Shown: positions 53,164 to 64,000 of the stretch, piece by piece | Layout: each line of letters starts with the position of its first letter | How positions within the stretch are numbered: position 1 is the first letter of the stretch | From: Eutreptiella sp. 'Long Island Sound 2002' | Taxonomy: Eukaryota > Euglenozoa > Euglenophyceae > Eutreptiales > Eutreptiaceae | DNA: 64,000 nt | Assembly: GCA_964036045.1 (NCBI GenBank) | Contig: OZ038385.1 | Coordinates: 56,905,919-56,969,918 of the forward strand | Direction: 5' to 3' | Program-made: the position numbers and the translations under genes | Notes under the pieces: generated by a model | The model's input: the letters and a program-made list of their open reading frames with translations, nothing else | Told to the model about the DNA's origin: nothing | Database searches by the model: none

Positions 53164-54923
53164 GGGAGCCACGAAAATCGCCCCTCCCCAGGCGATTTCA
53201 GGCATGATCCCCAGATTCCAGATCGACCATTACTTGATGTAGGGTCGCTTGTCTCCTCTCCCCTGGATCCGACAGCGGATCCTTCTGTTGTAGTGGACGA
53301 GGTTGGTGTACAGTCCAAGCACAGGGCCCGTCAGTTTGTCACAAAGCTGTGGGTCTCTGATTGCAAGGGAAATTTCCACCTCGCCACTTGTTTGTGTGAC
53401 AATGGATCAGAGGTAAATCTCCAATCCAATTCTTTCTTACCCGACGACTGCGTGTTTGAGTCGCCTCATCCTGTTACCCTCGAGGGAGTTTCTGGACATT
53501 CTCTCGCAGGTGGGCAACGCGGTTGTTATATATCAACTCATTTGGTCGCTCAAGACCTTTGGGAAGAAGGTAATGTGGAGGAAGTTGTCCTTAAGGATGA
53601 CTACTTCTATCGTGCCGACATAAAGTATGACCTTTACTTGGGCCATCCTTGGCTTCGCAAGAACAGGGTAGCGCCCGTAGGTCATCAGCGTTGTTTTTTG
53701 CTGGAGTCAGGTCCCTTGGAGCGTCCTGAATTTCGTTTTTTGCACGCAGGGTTTAAAAGTGCAGAAGAATTTTTGAAGCAAAAGGTTACACCAAAATTTG
53801 GCGAAGATGTCACCATTGCAGAGGTGAATGGGAGTGCCGATTACTCCCGAGAGTTAGAATGTCTTCGTAGGGACTCCCAGCCACGACGCCCTTCGCGCTG
53901 GCACTCTTCATCCTACAGAGTTGTCGACAAATGGCGCGATGCAATTTGTGAATATTTTCATGAACACCATTCCTTTTGGCCACAGTATGATGCCTTTGCT
54001 AACCGTGAGAACAAGCGCTTTGACAAGCATTTTCGTGACGCTTGGACCCATAAATGGGACAAGAAGTTATGGATTAATCCTCCGTTTCACTTAATCCAGC
54101 AGGTTATCCACAAAATCAAGCAAGATAAAACCCAGGCGATTTTAGTTGTGCCCTTGTGGGACGACAAGCCTTGGTTTCAGGAATTACAAGACATTTGTGT
54201 AGATTACATCGAACTTCCCAGGAAGATTAAGCTGTATGCCAGGGACGACACAGGTCCCCTGCCACAGCGGTCCTGGAATTCGCTTGCATTCCTGGTGGAT
54301 GGAAAGCTTTCTGACTCTAATTCTGCTGATTCTGGTACTGATTCCTGTGTTGGGTCTGAATCTGAGGTTGAGCGTGGTACTGATGATGAATCTATTTTTT
54401 CTGATTTTTGTCCGTCAGATACCCAAGGTGATCCAACGTCAAATGGATCCGCCTCGTCTCCCTCTTCCCCAATACGATCGACATCGAAAAGAATCTTCAG
54501 TACACGGGCGAAGAAAAATTTTAAATCGCGCCGCAAATTCAGAGTTTTTTATGAAAAATCCCCTGTGGAAGCTTTCATAGATCCTTTCGAGGAGCTGGAT
54601 CACGAAGATAATCTCTGGAATGTCGACACTCGACCCACCTATCTTCAAGAGGCAGTTGATACGGACCTGTTTAGGGACATCCGTAAGAAGATTCTTCCTG
54701 CCAAGGCCGAAGAAGTCGCCAAAGTTTTTTCGACAGTAATTCCTGGCGATCAGGTGGACACTGAATTGTGTTCCAAGTCAAGAGAAAAGATTTTTGAGGA
54801 ACGGAAGGACACAACCCTTTCGGGGAAGTTGATCAAAGACCCCCCTGTCCGTGGGCAGTTCGGTGAAGCCTTCATCGAGCTTCGTGAAGGGTACAAAGCG
54901 AAGAAACAGCGCCCTTATGAGAA

Positions 54924-54964
<41 letters not shown>

Positions 54965-54969
54965 ACTGA
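53164..54969 (+). CDS. pol: Ty3 element pol, N-terminal part: protease and methyltransferase-like segment
   Basis: Same frame as gag, directly after the UAG, with no ATG near its start, so readthrough is the likely expression route. The aspartic protease has CDNGSEVN (active-site D-x-G at about 53,398) and YDLYLGHPWL. At 53,915-54,230 a separate segment reads DAFANRENKRF, KLWINPPFHLI, AILVVPLWDDKPWF. NPPF matches the catalytic motif of amino-group DNA methyltransferases, and the layout recalls similar segments in DIRS-type elements. An acidic linker follows. The frame runs into a T35 tract (54,928-54,962) and ends at once. Confidence 0.82.
54928..54962 (+). repeat. T35 homopolymer inside pol
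   Basis: 35 consecutive T break the pol frame between the acidic linker and the reverse transcriptase. It may be a real expansion or a sequencing or assembly artefact. Confidence 0.95.
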
Positions 54970-57900
54970 ACGGCGCCTTTTGTGGCTGGCCAGAAATGAG
55001 AACCATGGACATAAACATGAGATCCTCAGAAAAATCATCGAGAGAAATCTCAGACAATTTGGTTGGCTCGAGGGTTGTATGACCAGCGAATGGTGCTGTG
55101 CACCCTTCACAGTCCCGAAGCCGCCGCCTGCAGACCAGAACACCATTGATGGTTGGCGAATGGTTGTTGATTTTCGCAATCTCAACGCCGAAACCAAGGC
55201 GGATTCGCACCCCCTGCCCCTCATTGAGGAGGAAATCGCCAAGAGGGCAAGAGGTCGTTTGTTTTCTGTGCTGGATCTCCGTCACGGCTTTCACCAAATG
55301 CCGTTGAGGAAGGACAGCCGACCTCTCACCTGTATGTGCACGCCATGTGGCCCAGTCCAGTGGACGGTCATGCCCATGGGCCTGAAGAACGCCCCTTCGT
55401 TTTTTCAAAGAATGATGGAGGATGTACTTTTTACAGCTCATCCTGAGCTTCGTGCCTTCGTGAGTGTGTACATAGATGACATCATCATCGCGACAGAGGG
55501 GGAGGGACTGACCGAAGCCGAGCTGGTGGCCCTACATGAAAAGCAGCTGAACCAAGTTTTGGACATTGTTGATGCCAATCAGCTGATTTGTGGGCCAAAG
55601 AAGGGAATTTTTTTTTTAAAATCAGTCGAATTTTGTGGTTCTCTCCTAGAGAATGGCACCCGACGACCCAGTCCAGGGAAGCTCATTGCTATTCAGAAGT
55701 GGAAGCGCCCTGAGACGATCACGGAGTTGAGAGGATTCCTGGGTTGTTGCAATTTTTACCACACTTTTGTGCCGAATTATGCCAAATTTGCTGCCCCCCT
55801 CACTGAATTATTGAAGGTAGGGAGAGATGCGGGCAAGGCAGGTTCAAAGGTTCGTGTCAAGTGGACTGACGAGTGCGAGGAGGCCTTCCATCACTTGAAG
55901 GCGGCCCTCTGCGAAGTCGCCACGTTGCATGTGCCGCAATTCGACCGACCCTTCTACATAAGAACCGACGCTTCTAGGTACGCGATCGGAGCTGTCCTTG
56001 AACAGGTTGATGAAGCCACCGGCGATCATTACCCTCTTGCATTTTGGTCTCGGAAGCTAGCCCCACGCCAAATGCAATGGTCGCCGCGTGAGCAAGAAAC
56101 CTACGCCATCATCTGCGCTCTAAAAAAGTACCAATCGTGGGTTGGCACCAATCGAGTCGAGGTCCTGACGGATCATCGATCTCTGGAGTATTGGGCCACT
56201 GAACACATTGATACTGTCGCGAGCCCAGCTGGTCGACGGGCCAGATGGCAGGAATTTCTCAGTCTGTTTGACCTCCATGTGTCGTATTTGCCTGGAAAAC
56301 ACAACACGGTAGCGGATGCTCTGAGCCGATGGGCTTACCCCGCTTCAGAGGGGCTGCAAAGTACCAACATCCATGGTACGGAGCAGGACCGCCACGTCGT
56401 GATCGAGTGGGATCAAGAGGAAAAAAAGCTCCTCCGACGTGAATGCATGCAATGCGCAGTTAAACAGCATGCATTGCCGTGTCACGACATCACGGCCTTC
56501 TCAGATCCGGCGCATGCTCATGAGATCTGCACCAAAACACTGAAAGTCGTGGAGAAAGTCACCGATCCCTCCTCAGGGAGTGTGAAACGGTTTGACTATA
56601 CCCGACGAGTAAGTCGATTTCGGTTGATCCAGGGCATTAAGCGTCGAGATCCGGCCAAAACTCCACCCCTGCCGAAAGATTCCCTGATCATCCGTGACTG
56701 GACGTCCGATTATCTGCATGATCCCATGTTTAAAGAGGTCTTTGGAAATCTCAAATCCAAAGATGCTCACAAGGATGGGATTTTTTCGGAGTATTCGTTG
56801 GATGGGGGGAAGCTGTGGATGGAGGGTAAATTGTGCGTACCAGACGCCCTGGCCCCCCGAGTGTTAAACTGGTGGCACAAATGGGAGTCCCCCCGCGCAC
56901 ATGGTCGTCGATTATGGTCGATGATTAAACATAGGTTGTTTGGCTCACGGCTATATACTCATTGCATGAAAGTAGCCGCCGGATGTGCCCAATGTGCTGT
57001 CTCGACGCCCCCCAGCGCGAAGAAGCACGGTCATCTGAGACCACATCCTATTCCGGAGCGCCTCTTTAACAGAGTCACCAGTGATTTCTTCTATCTCGGT
57101 GAACTCGATGACGAAGAGTGCCATTGGACCAATAAAAAGATCAATGGTGTGCTCCTTATTCAGTGCCGTCATTCTGGCTACATGCAGGTGTTGCCTTGCA
57201 ACATCGAGTCAATGACTGGCAAGGCTGCCGCCAAATGGTGCGCGCAGACCTGGATGGGAGGTTGGGACGTCCCATCCGAGGTGGTTACGGACTCAGGCAA
57301 AGAGTACACCTCCGAATGGTGGAGGGAATTATGTGCTCGCCTTGGAATCCACCACCTCAGGTGTGAAATCCACTCGCATCGAGCGCTGCCTGGCGAAAGA
57401 GCCGGCCGCTCAATTATAAATATGCTTCGTAAGGAGCTCGCGAGTGAGAAGGATTTCCACTGGCTTGAAGTTCTCTTCGCATTGCTTCGCCGTTACCACA
57501 ACACGCCTTTGTACCATGGCCTTTCTCCAAATGAAATTGTCTTTGGACGAAAGAAGTGTTGGTGGAACATGCCGTTGAATAATCCTCGCCCTTGTAAGGA
57601 TGCTTCGTTGTTTTTGGACGACGTCCAACGAGCAGATAAAACTGTCTCGAAATTAATCGAAAAGCATCAAGCTGACTGGCTTTGGGTTCAGAATCAAGGC
57701 CGAAAAAACCCCCACAATTTTGAAGTCGATGATCGAGTTTGGCTTCGAAAATCCGAAACCACCCTGGACGGAGATGACAAGCTTCTTCCCTTGTGGGAGG
57801 GGCCATTCGCTGTTACAGCGCGTCTTGGTGAGAACAGGTGGAGGATTCGTGTGGATGTCAGCAGGGAAATTGACGTTTCGGGCGATCGCCTCAAGAGAGA

Positions 57901-58432
57901 GATCCCCTCCCCCAAGGATCGGGTCAAACCCCTTTTTTGGACTTCGAAAATTTTGTCAGATCGGGTCATCGAAGGGGGGAAGTACGAACTCAAGAGGATT
58001 GTTGAAGCAAGACGTGACGCCAAGGGCGAATGGGAATTTCTGTGTGAGTGGAGGGGCTTTGATTCCAGTCACAACAACTGGGAACCAGCCCAATCTTTTG
58101 TCCATGGATACACCAAGGGGTTCATCGACTTCTTGAAGAAGCACCCCGAAATTGGAGTACTCCTGACAGACTGTCTGTCGAAACCAGACAGACAAGTGGA
58201 GAGCGACGGAAAACGACCTGTGGTGAATCGAGATCCAGCCTTTTACGGCCCTCAGCAGCCACATTCCAGGGCTGATCCGTCGATCCCCCCTCCTGCGGTC
58301 AGGCCAGCCCAGGAGCCAAATGAGGACCAAGCTTCGAGTTCGGCCGCTGATTTGCAGCGCCCAAGCCGTACGAGGGCACGACCAGACAGGTTGGTGGTCA
58401 CATGTATTCGTGCTTGGCCGAATTCGACTTGA
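54963..58432 (+). CDS. pol: Ty3 element pol, C-terminal part: RT, RNase H, integrase, chromodomain
   Basis: Continues pol in another frame after the T tract; this frame is open from 54,851, but the part before the tract is a shadow. Reverse transcriptase: WRMVVDFRNLN, MPMGLKNAPSFFQ, YIDDIII. RNase H: IRTDASRYAIGAVLEQ, LTDHRSLEYW, VADALSR. Integrase: H/H with CAQC zinc site, D in TSDFFYL, D in VVTDSGKEY, and E in LPGERAGR about 35 residues on. Chromodomain at about 57,983-58,142 (FLCEWRGFDSSHNNWEP), which in this family can steer insertion to particular chromatin. A Pro-rich tail follows. All catalytic residues are present. Confidence 0.92.
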
Positions 58433-60069
58433 AAGAACCACATTCTGCTCAATCCACTGTTCATTCTTTCTGTTTATGTCATGATGTGGAGAATTGCGAA
58501 TGTTTGATAATTTGACGTCAATCAATCAACTTTTCTTTGGTCTCCGTTCGGTAGCGTATCGAAAGTCGAAAGCCGAAAGCCACGGAGTGTGCTGCCGTGT
58601 TCAGAAAAAACCAAACTCAGGCTTAATTCAGGCAGATTCGGGGTAATCTTGTCTCTGTTGGTCTGTGCATCTTTGGAATTTGGCTACTCGTGCAGATGGA
58701 AGCAAATGTACATAGTAAAAACGCTGGCCAGCGACATTCACCCCTACAGGCACCCCCTGTAGTACTGGCTGCACCAGATGCGACGCCAGGAACTCAGATC
58801 TTACCTTCATTTGCCGTGATGCGGAAGCCAAAGTCCAGATTCAGATCCAGGATCCTCAAATTTGCCTTGAATTTCTCAGGTTTGTCCATCATTCTGCCAC
58901 TGTTGTGCAAAAACCAGACGTCAATTGTTCAGACAACCTTCACATAGGAGCTCTAGGGACTTCTAACAGCAACCTCTGAAGTCCGTAAGCTTCGTTGTAT
59001 TTTTGGCACACGCCAATGTGAGCTCAATCCGAATTGGAACTGTCGAAAATGGTGAATCCAAGTGTCTTGTGGGACTCAATCGAAAGATGTGCCTTGTCCA
59101 AGTCGATTGACACCACCGCCACTGTAAATTCGGTGTCTCTCAGTTATATACTGTCAGTAAAGCGCCTTCAGCGAACCTTCGGCGCGTTACATGCCAAGGA
59201 TCCAGGGCTATCATGTCCCATCATGATGCATCATCACATGATCCACATTTTGATGGAATCTGTTGGATGCTCGCGAACCAACGTGCCGGAAAGCACAATT
59301 GAGCTGAATAAACGACAATATATATTAACTTTAGTCTAAACGAAGGTGTTAGTAGTTTCAGTTGTAGACATTCCGCTTCATGTCACCTTCATCTTAGGGA
59401 ATTTCCTGATTTTAGGACAATTTAGGTTGATTTCCTTGTCATCTCCTCTCATTCCTCGAAGATCTGTCGACGGCTTTGCCTAACTTCGTTGACGCTTATG
59501 ATTTTCTGTGCACTTAGGATCTGTAGACTACATTTGTATTTGTTTTCCCTCTCTGTGATTGCTTCATCTCCTTCATCTCTGCTCAAATTAGTTCTCAATC
59601 TTGTCGAATCTTGTGATCATCCACCAGATGCGCCAAATCTGAAGCACATGCTGCACTTTTCAGAACGAGAAAAGCGGGAATAACACGATGTAGAGTTCGG
59701 CGAGGACACCGTAGCGTGCCCGCGACAGCGAAACTGTGCCAGAGCGCTGAGATGTCACTCCATTTCTTGATCCCCCCACTCCATCCACCAATAATCTACC
59801 TCATTCTCAACCAGTGCATGGTTTGGTATCGATTCTCGATACGTTTACATGCTTTTTAGCCCTTGACCTAATGTTTTACTGCACGGAGGACTGTTCGTCA
59901 CTCCTCATTCTGTTTCATTTCAGGTCCATCCATCCTGATTCAGTGCCAATTCAGCCCAAATCAGGTCAGATCAAGCAGATTTCGCCCCATCGAGGCTACA
60001 TTTCTATTTTTTTCTGGGATTTACCCGCACTACGTTCTTCGTTGACGTAGCGACACACCCCAGTGTGTT
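58433..60069. other. 3' untranslated region of the Ty3 element
   Basis: 1.6 kb between the pol stop and the polypurine tract. Only short frames, none recognised; ATATATATTAAC near 59,320 is AT-rich. Its length is unusual and could house an accessory frame or RNA signals, but none is evident. Confidence 0.6.
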
Positions 60070-60082
60070 TTTGGAGGGGGAG
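60070..60082 (+). promoter_or_regulatory. Polypurine tract
   Basis: GGAGGGGGAG immediately precedes the 3' LTR, the position used to prime plus-strand synthesis. Confidence 0.85.
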
Positions 60083-60615
60083 TGTAAGTGCGGCTAACCC
60101 CCATCTGCTCAGATTTTCACAGATCTGCCCCAGATTAACTACATTTTGGTCATTTTCTTTGCTTCGGCGGAATCGCCGCCTCGCAGCTCAGTCTCAGGAT
60201 CAGACCTATATATTTCTGAGATGCCGGATCTGATTCCGCGGTCCATTCCCCGTAAATCCGCCGCGTTCCGATCATTTGGCTGGAATCGCCATTTGCCGCT
60301 GACGCGCGCTCGCGGGCCAGATCGGCCAAATATTTTTCACAATTGGATTTATTTAAATCTTTTCAGACAGATATGGACACTCAGATGTGCATAGAATAAT
60401 CCGCATCAATTTTCTTCATAGACTGGGATTTTCTGCCGGATAACACTCAACATGGATCTTGCTTCCGTTGTTGCTGCTCTCGCCTCTGTTGGTGTCCGAG
60501 TCTCCGGTTCTACCCCCAATAGCAGCGTTCAGGTCGACTCCTCGCGTGCCTGCCCCACTGGTCTTGCCGGCCCCGAGCCCTCCGGCACCTTCCACGACCC
60601 AGGGCAGCACTTTCA
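60083..60615 (+). repeat. 3' LTR of the Ty3 element
   Basis: Same length and ends as the 5' LTR; the one visible difference is TTTGGC here versus TTTAGC. Confidence 0.95.
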
Positions 60616-60620
60616 CGCTT

Positions 60621-61048
60621 GTCCCCAAGGAGGGAAGACACACCTTGCCTCATAACACCTTGCTTGTCATTCCCCCCTGGTGTAGTAAGCCACCGTTCTT
60701 CGTTGGCTCTCCAAGGTCATTACATTAGGGCAGTACCCATGCAACACATGGTCAACAAGGCACACACTCGCTGGGTGGCTGCAATCCTGATAAGCGGCCA
60801 CCTGGCTCACGCTGGAAACCATAGGCATGGGTCTGCAGGGCACAGACAGGGTCAGTGCAGTGCTCAGTAAGCAGTAGTCTGTGAAAAAAACCAATGGCCT
60901 TCGGCCAGGGAGTGGTTGTCACGGGGGGCTAACGGTCCTGTCCTGCGATGCAATGCGGGGCAACTGTGACAACTGCTCTTACACCCATACACAGGCACGT
61001 CTGCAGAAGAGTGCTCACTGCACCTGTCAGTAGACTGACACAGGGAGA
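60621..61048. other. Sequence between the young Ty3 and the decayed pol
   Basis: No gene seen. With the left flank of the young element it formed the pre-insertion site, probably the 3' region of the minus-strand pol. Confidence 0.5.
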
Positions 61049-64000
61049 TTAGTTTTGCTTCTTACGCTGGGACATAGTCTCAGCACGGGTCAGGAGCTGT
61101 CCCTCGTTGTTCTCAACGAGGTAAGTGCGGAAGATGGGGTTGATACTCCCATATGGTTGTATGAAGGCTGACATAGGTTCCCAGGTCGCCTCAGATAACC
61201 CATAGCCATCCCACAGGGTTAGGAATTTCCATCCCTGTTTATACTCGTGGCGTGCAATACCTGCAACCACGTGGTAACCATCGACTGCCATCTCATCGGC
61301 AGTCATCTCTTCGAGTTCGTCTGCCTCCTCTGGACTGGCAGCGTTCTCTAGGTCTATACGCTCAACCTCACTGTCGCTGAGGCGCCACTCATCCCAAGAC
61401 AAGTTGTCAGGGGAGTGATAGTGCCTCAACTGTTTAGGTGCACACAGCAGTTCACCACCTAGACGTGGACTGCACCTGACATGGATCCTGGATCCATCTA
61501 TCCTGATGATACGATAGGGTCCAAAGTAAGGGTCCTGTAGGCAGTTACGTGGCCAAGAGGGTAGGCGTAAATGGTGTACCAAAACAAGGTCACCAACCTT
61601 GAAGCTGGCAGGTCGCCGTAGGCGGTTCCGTCGGCTCTGTTCACGGTCACGAATGTGTCTCAGGTTAGTACCAGCCTGGTTAGCCAGAGACTGCTTGTGT
61701 TCCAGCCAATCTCCCACAGGGCTCTTGAAGTCCTCAGGAAGGGGGTTTTGAAGAACCAAGCAGGTCGCCCTCCATGGAACAGTTCGTGGGGGGTGAAACC
61801 CGTAGAAGAGCTCCGCTGTGAGTTCATGGTCAGCACTGCCCAGGGCACTAGGCGTACCCAGTCCTTGGTGCGCTCCTGTTTCATCAGGATTCTTAAGTTT
61901 TGCTCCACCACACGGTTCTGTCTCTCACAGAGAGGGTTAGACGTGTGGGTATAGGGCACACCTGTGGTTACCTCCACGTTGAGGGCATTTAGCACTCGTT
62001 TGTACCACCCAGTGTCACTGCGGATGCGTACATCTTCATCAGAGTGCACCTGCTTAGGTGCTCCATAGGGTTCGAACCATTGTTCGACCAACATTTTCAC
62101 AGTCTGCTCACCTGTGATTTTCTTATTGCAAGGGAACACACGGGTGAAGCGAGATAGACCACAGGTGACCACTAGGCAACTATCATAGCCGCCAAAGCGT
62201 GGTAGGCCGTGGATGAAATCCACGTAGAGAAGAGAGTTAGCACAATAGGGTATGGGTAAGCTGGAGATCAGGCCCCTATCCCTACTGTCGGCCTGGTTGC
62301 TGGCAAGACAGCCACAAGCATCCACAATGGTCTGCATACGCGACCTCAGTTCAGTCAGGGTTAGACTAGAGTAGAAACACTCACGGAAGAAGTCCACTGA
62401 GCGATTAGCGCCAGTGTGACCAGAACTGAGATGGGACCACTGTAGGCACCCATCCAGTCGTGCCTCAGGCACCACAATTCGGTCCTCGTAGAAGAGGTAC
62501 TGATTGTTTTTATACCACTGGTGCCCGTCAATGACACGGGGTTCGAGACCAGTGCTGAGGGTTTGGAGAATTTCTTCATACTCTGACTGATAGTCGGTTA
62601 GACTCCAACCCTCCAGGTCAAGCTGGACATCCATACGCTGGAAAGCCTCTTTGGCGAGCGCCTCAGAGCTCTCACCAATAAGCGCATCGAAGTTGTTGCG
62701 CGATATATAGTCAGACAGTTCATTCTTAATCCCGGGGATATGATGCACTGTCAGCCTGAACTGGCTCAGGTAAGTCCACCACCGTTTTAGCTTTGCTTTT
62801 TCTGGTGGTGGGCCCTTCTGAAAAGACTTCACAGGCTCCTGGTCACACAGCCCGACAATAGGGTTAGATCCCAGGAGTCGGGATTGTGACGATAGCACCA
62901 ACATACCGGCCAGGAGTTCCTGGTCATCGGTGCTGTAGTTGGAACGCGCTTGGTTCCATTTCCAATTCCAGTGTCCTAGTGGTACCAGTCGCCACTCACT
63001 GGTAGGATAGTCATGTTTCAACGAACCATCACGGTTCAGTCCAGTAGTACGATAATGGCAGTGGGTTAGTTCAGCGGGGTTAAGCTCCTGCCATTGGTAG
63101 ATCGTACCACCCCCCCCTACATCACTGGCATCAGTGATCAGGACTATCTCACCCTCAGGGCGGGGCACTCCCAGGCAGTTGGAGGAGGCAATCTTCTTCT
63201 TCAACTCCTGGAAACACTCTTCCTCTCTGGAGGTCCACCTCCAGGCAGTAGTTTTCTTGATCAGGTCAGTGAGGGGTGCAGGGGAGTAAGTAAAATTGTT
63301 AAAGTTGACGCCGATAGAAATTACAGACGCCCACAAAACTCCTCACATCGTGTAGACCCTTCTTAGGGTCATCGCGAATCTGCATGTCCTGTAGGGGCTG
63401 CATCTTAGACGCGGCGGGTTTCCACCAGCCATACCCCACGTCGAAACCCAAATACTCCATCTCCTCTTTCATAAACTCACATTTTTCGAGTTTGATTCGG
63501 AGATGGTTTTCTTGACAGACAATGAAAAATTCACGGAGGAGAAGGACGTGGTCCTCTTTGGTATTAGTACCCAAACTCACGTCGTCGATGTGAGCCTCCA
63601 TTTCTGCACCCCGAGAAATCAACTCTTGTACTAGAGGCCTGCGCCTCAGTATGTACAAAATTTTGTTCATAAGCTCCTGGAAGAGCGCTGGGGCATTAGC
63701 CACCCCAAAAGGCATAACCTTCCACTTGAAGACACGACCCTTAGGGGTTATAAAGGCCAACAGCTCCTGAGCTGCGGCGGTTAGGTCCACCTGCCAGAAA
63801 CCAGAGCGTTTGTCCGTTTCGGTCTTATACCTGCATTTGGCAATACGCTCCAGGGTGTTTTCCATGTTAGGAATACTCCCTGAGTGGTTCTGGGTTTTCT
63901 TGTTGACCTCACCATAGTCTACAACAAGACGTAGGGCAGTCGACCCGGGTTTGGCAACAAGGAAACAGGGACTGCAGTGATGGGGATAGTCCCCGTGTTT
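61049..64000 (-). pseudogene. Decayed Ty3-type pol, runs off the window (RT, RNase H, integrase, chromodomain)
   Basis: Reading leftward from the edge: reverse transcriptase (SPCFLVAKPG, LRLVVDYGEVN, VMPFGVANAPALFQEL), where the usual YxDD is HIDD; RNase H (LITDASDVGGGG, ELSDYISRNNF); integrase with D in LLYVDFIHGLP, D in VHSDEDVR and E in NPLCERQNR; GDLVLVHH; then a chromodomain (WKFLTLWDGYGLSEATWEP) ending QRKKQN. Two frameshifts are evident, near 63,310 and near 61,740. The 5' part is beyond the window. Same family as 44,963-46,790 and distinct from the young element. Confidence 0.88.

Larger units (their letters stand above)
49762..60615 (+). mobile_element. Young full-length Ty3 chromovirus-type LTR retrotransposon, 10.85 kb
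   Basis: 533-bp LTRs with TG...CA ends (49,762-50,294 and 60,083-60,615) differ at one base that I can see. CGCTT is duplicated outside (49,757-49,761 and 60,616-60,620). The primer-binding site starts right after the 5' LTR and a polypurine tract right before the 3' LTR. Order: gag, protease, methyltransferase-like segment, reverse transcriptase, RNase H, integrase, chromodomain. The near-identical LTRs imply a recent insertion. Confidence 0.95.

Overview
The window comes from a repeat-rich nuclear genome of a eukaryote. Genes are split by spliceosomal GT-AG introns (donors often GTGTG, acceptors mostly CAG), the transposons are Ty3-type chromoviruses, and TTAGGG-like telomeric motifs occur internally. 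No operons, Shine-Dalgarno sites or prokaryotic genes are seen. An intron-rich protist or alga fits best; the species cannot be read from the sequence, and a prasinophyte-like green alga is only a guess.

The left 38 kb is dominated by one gene on the minus strand, from a signal-peptide exon at 38,034 leftward to at least 2,182 and probably past the window edge. I could chain about 30 short exons by reading-frame phase. They encode a secreted protein of roughly 1,460 residues or more, built almost entirely of about 13 divergent copies of a ~110-140 residue domain. Each copy has a P-[ST]-x-[SG]-G-[ED] loop, then a Trp/Asn-sequon segment ending in Cys, then a second Cys 7-12 residues on followed by an acidic or polar residue and Leu, then two beta-like strands. 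I do not recognise this domain family; it is the main candidate for an undescribed system. I found no other host gene with confidence, apart from a possible VTT/TVP38-type membrane exon on the opposite strand inside one intron (35.2 kb).

The introns are loaded with mobile and simple repeats. They include a 3.07-kb element with an 8-bp target duplication (3,761-6,831) carrying two copies of a 1.15-kb unit, a related composite at 16.4-19.1 kb with the unit in inverted orientation, and a TIR-bounded segment at 26.23-26.88 kb that contains an orphan exon of the giant gene's domain. There are also many poly-G/poly-C tracts, a 65/85-bp minisatellite, a 210-bp GGTAT array and dinucleotide arrays.

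The right 24 kb (40-64 kb) is a nest of retrotransposons. A young 10.85-kb Ty3 chromovirus (49,762-60,615; 533-bp LTRs differing at one base, 5-bp duplication CGCTT) has an intact gag, an in-frame UAG between gag and pol, a methyltransferase-like NPPF segment between protease and reverse transcriptase, and a T35 tract that breaks the pol frame. It sits 5' of a decayed Ty3 pol on the minus strand (61,049 to the window edge). A second decayed pol of the same family lies at 44,963-46,790. Beside it, a non-autonomous LTR element (41,686-44,796; 383-bp LTRs, duplication GTCAA) has split a Pro/Gln-rich open frame.
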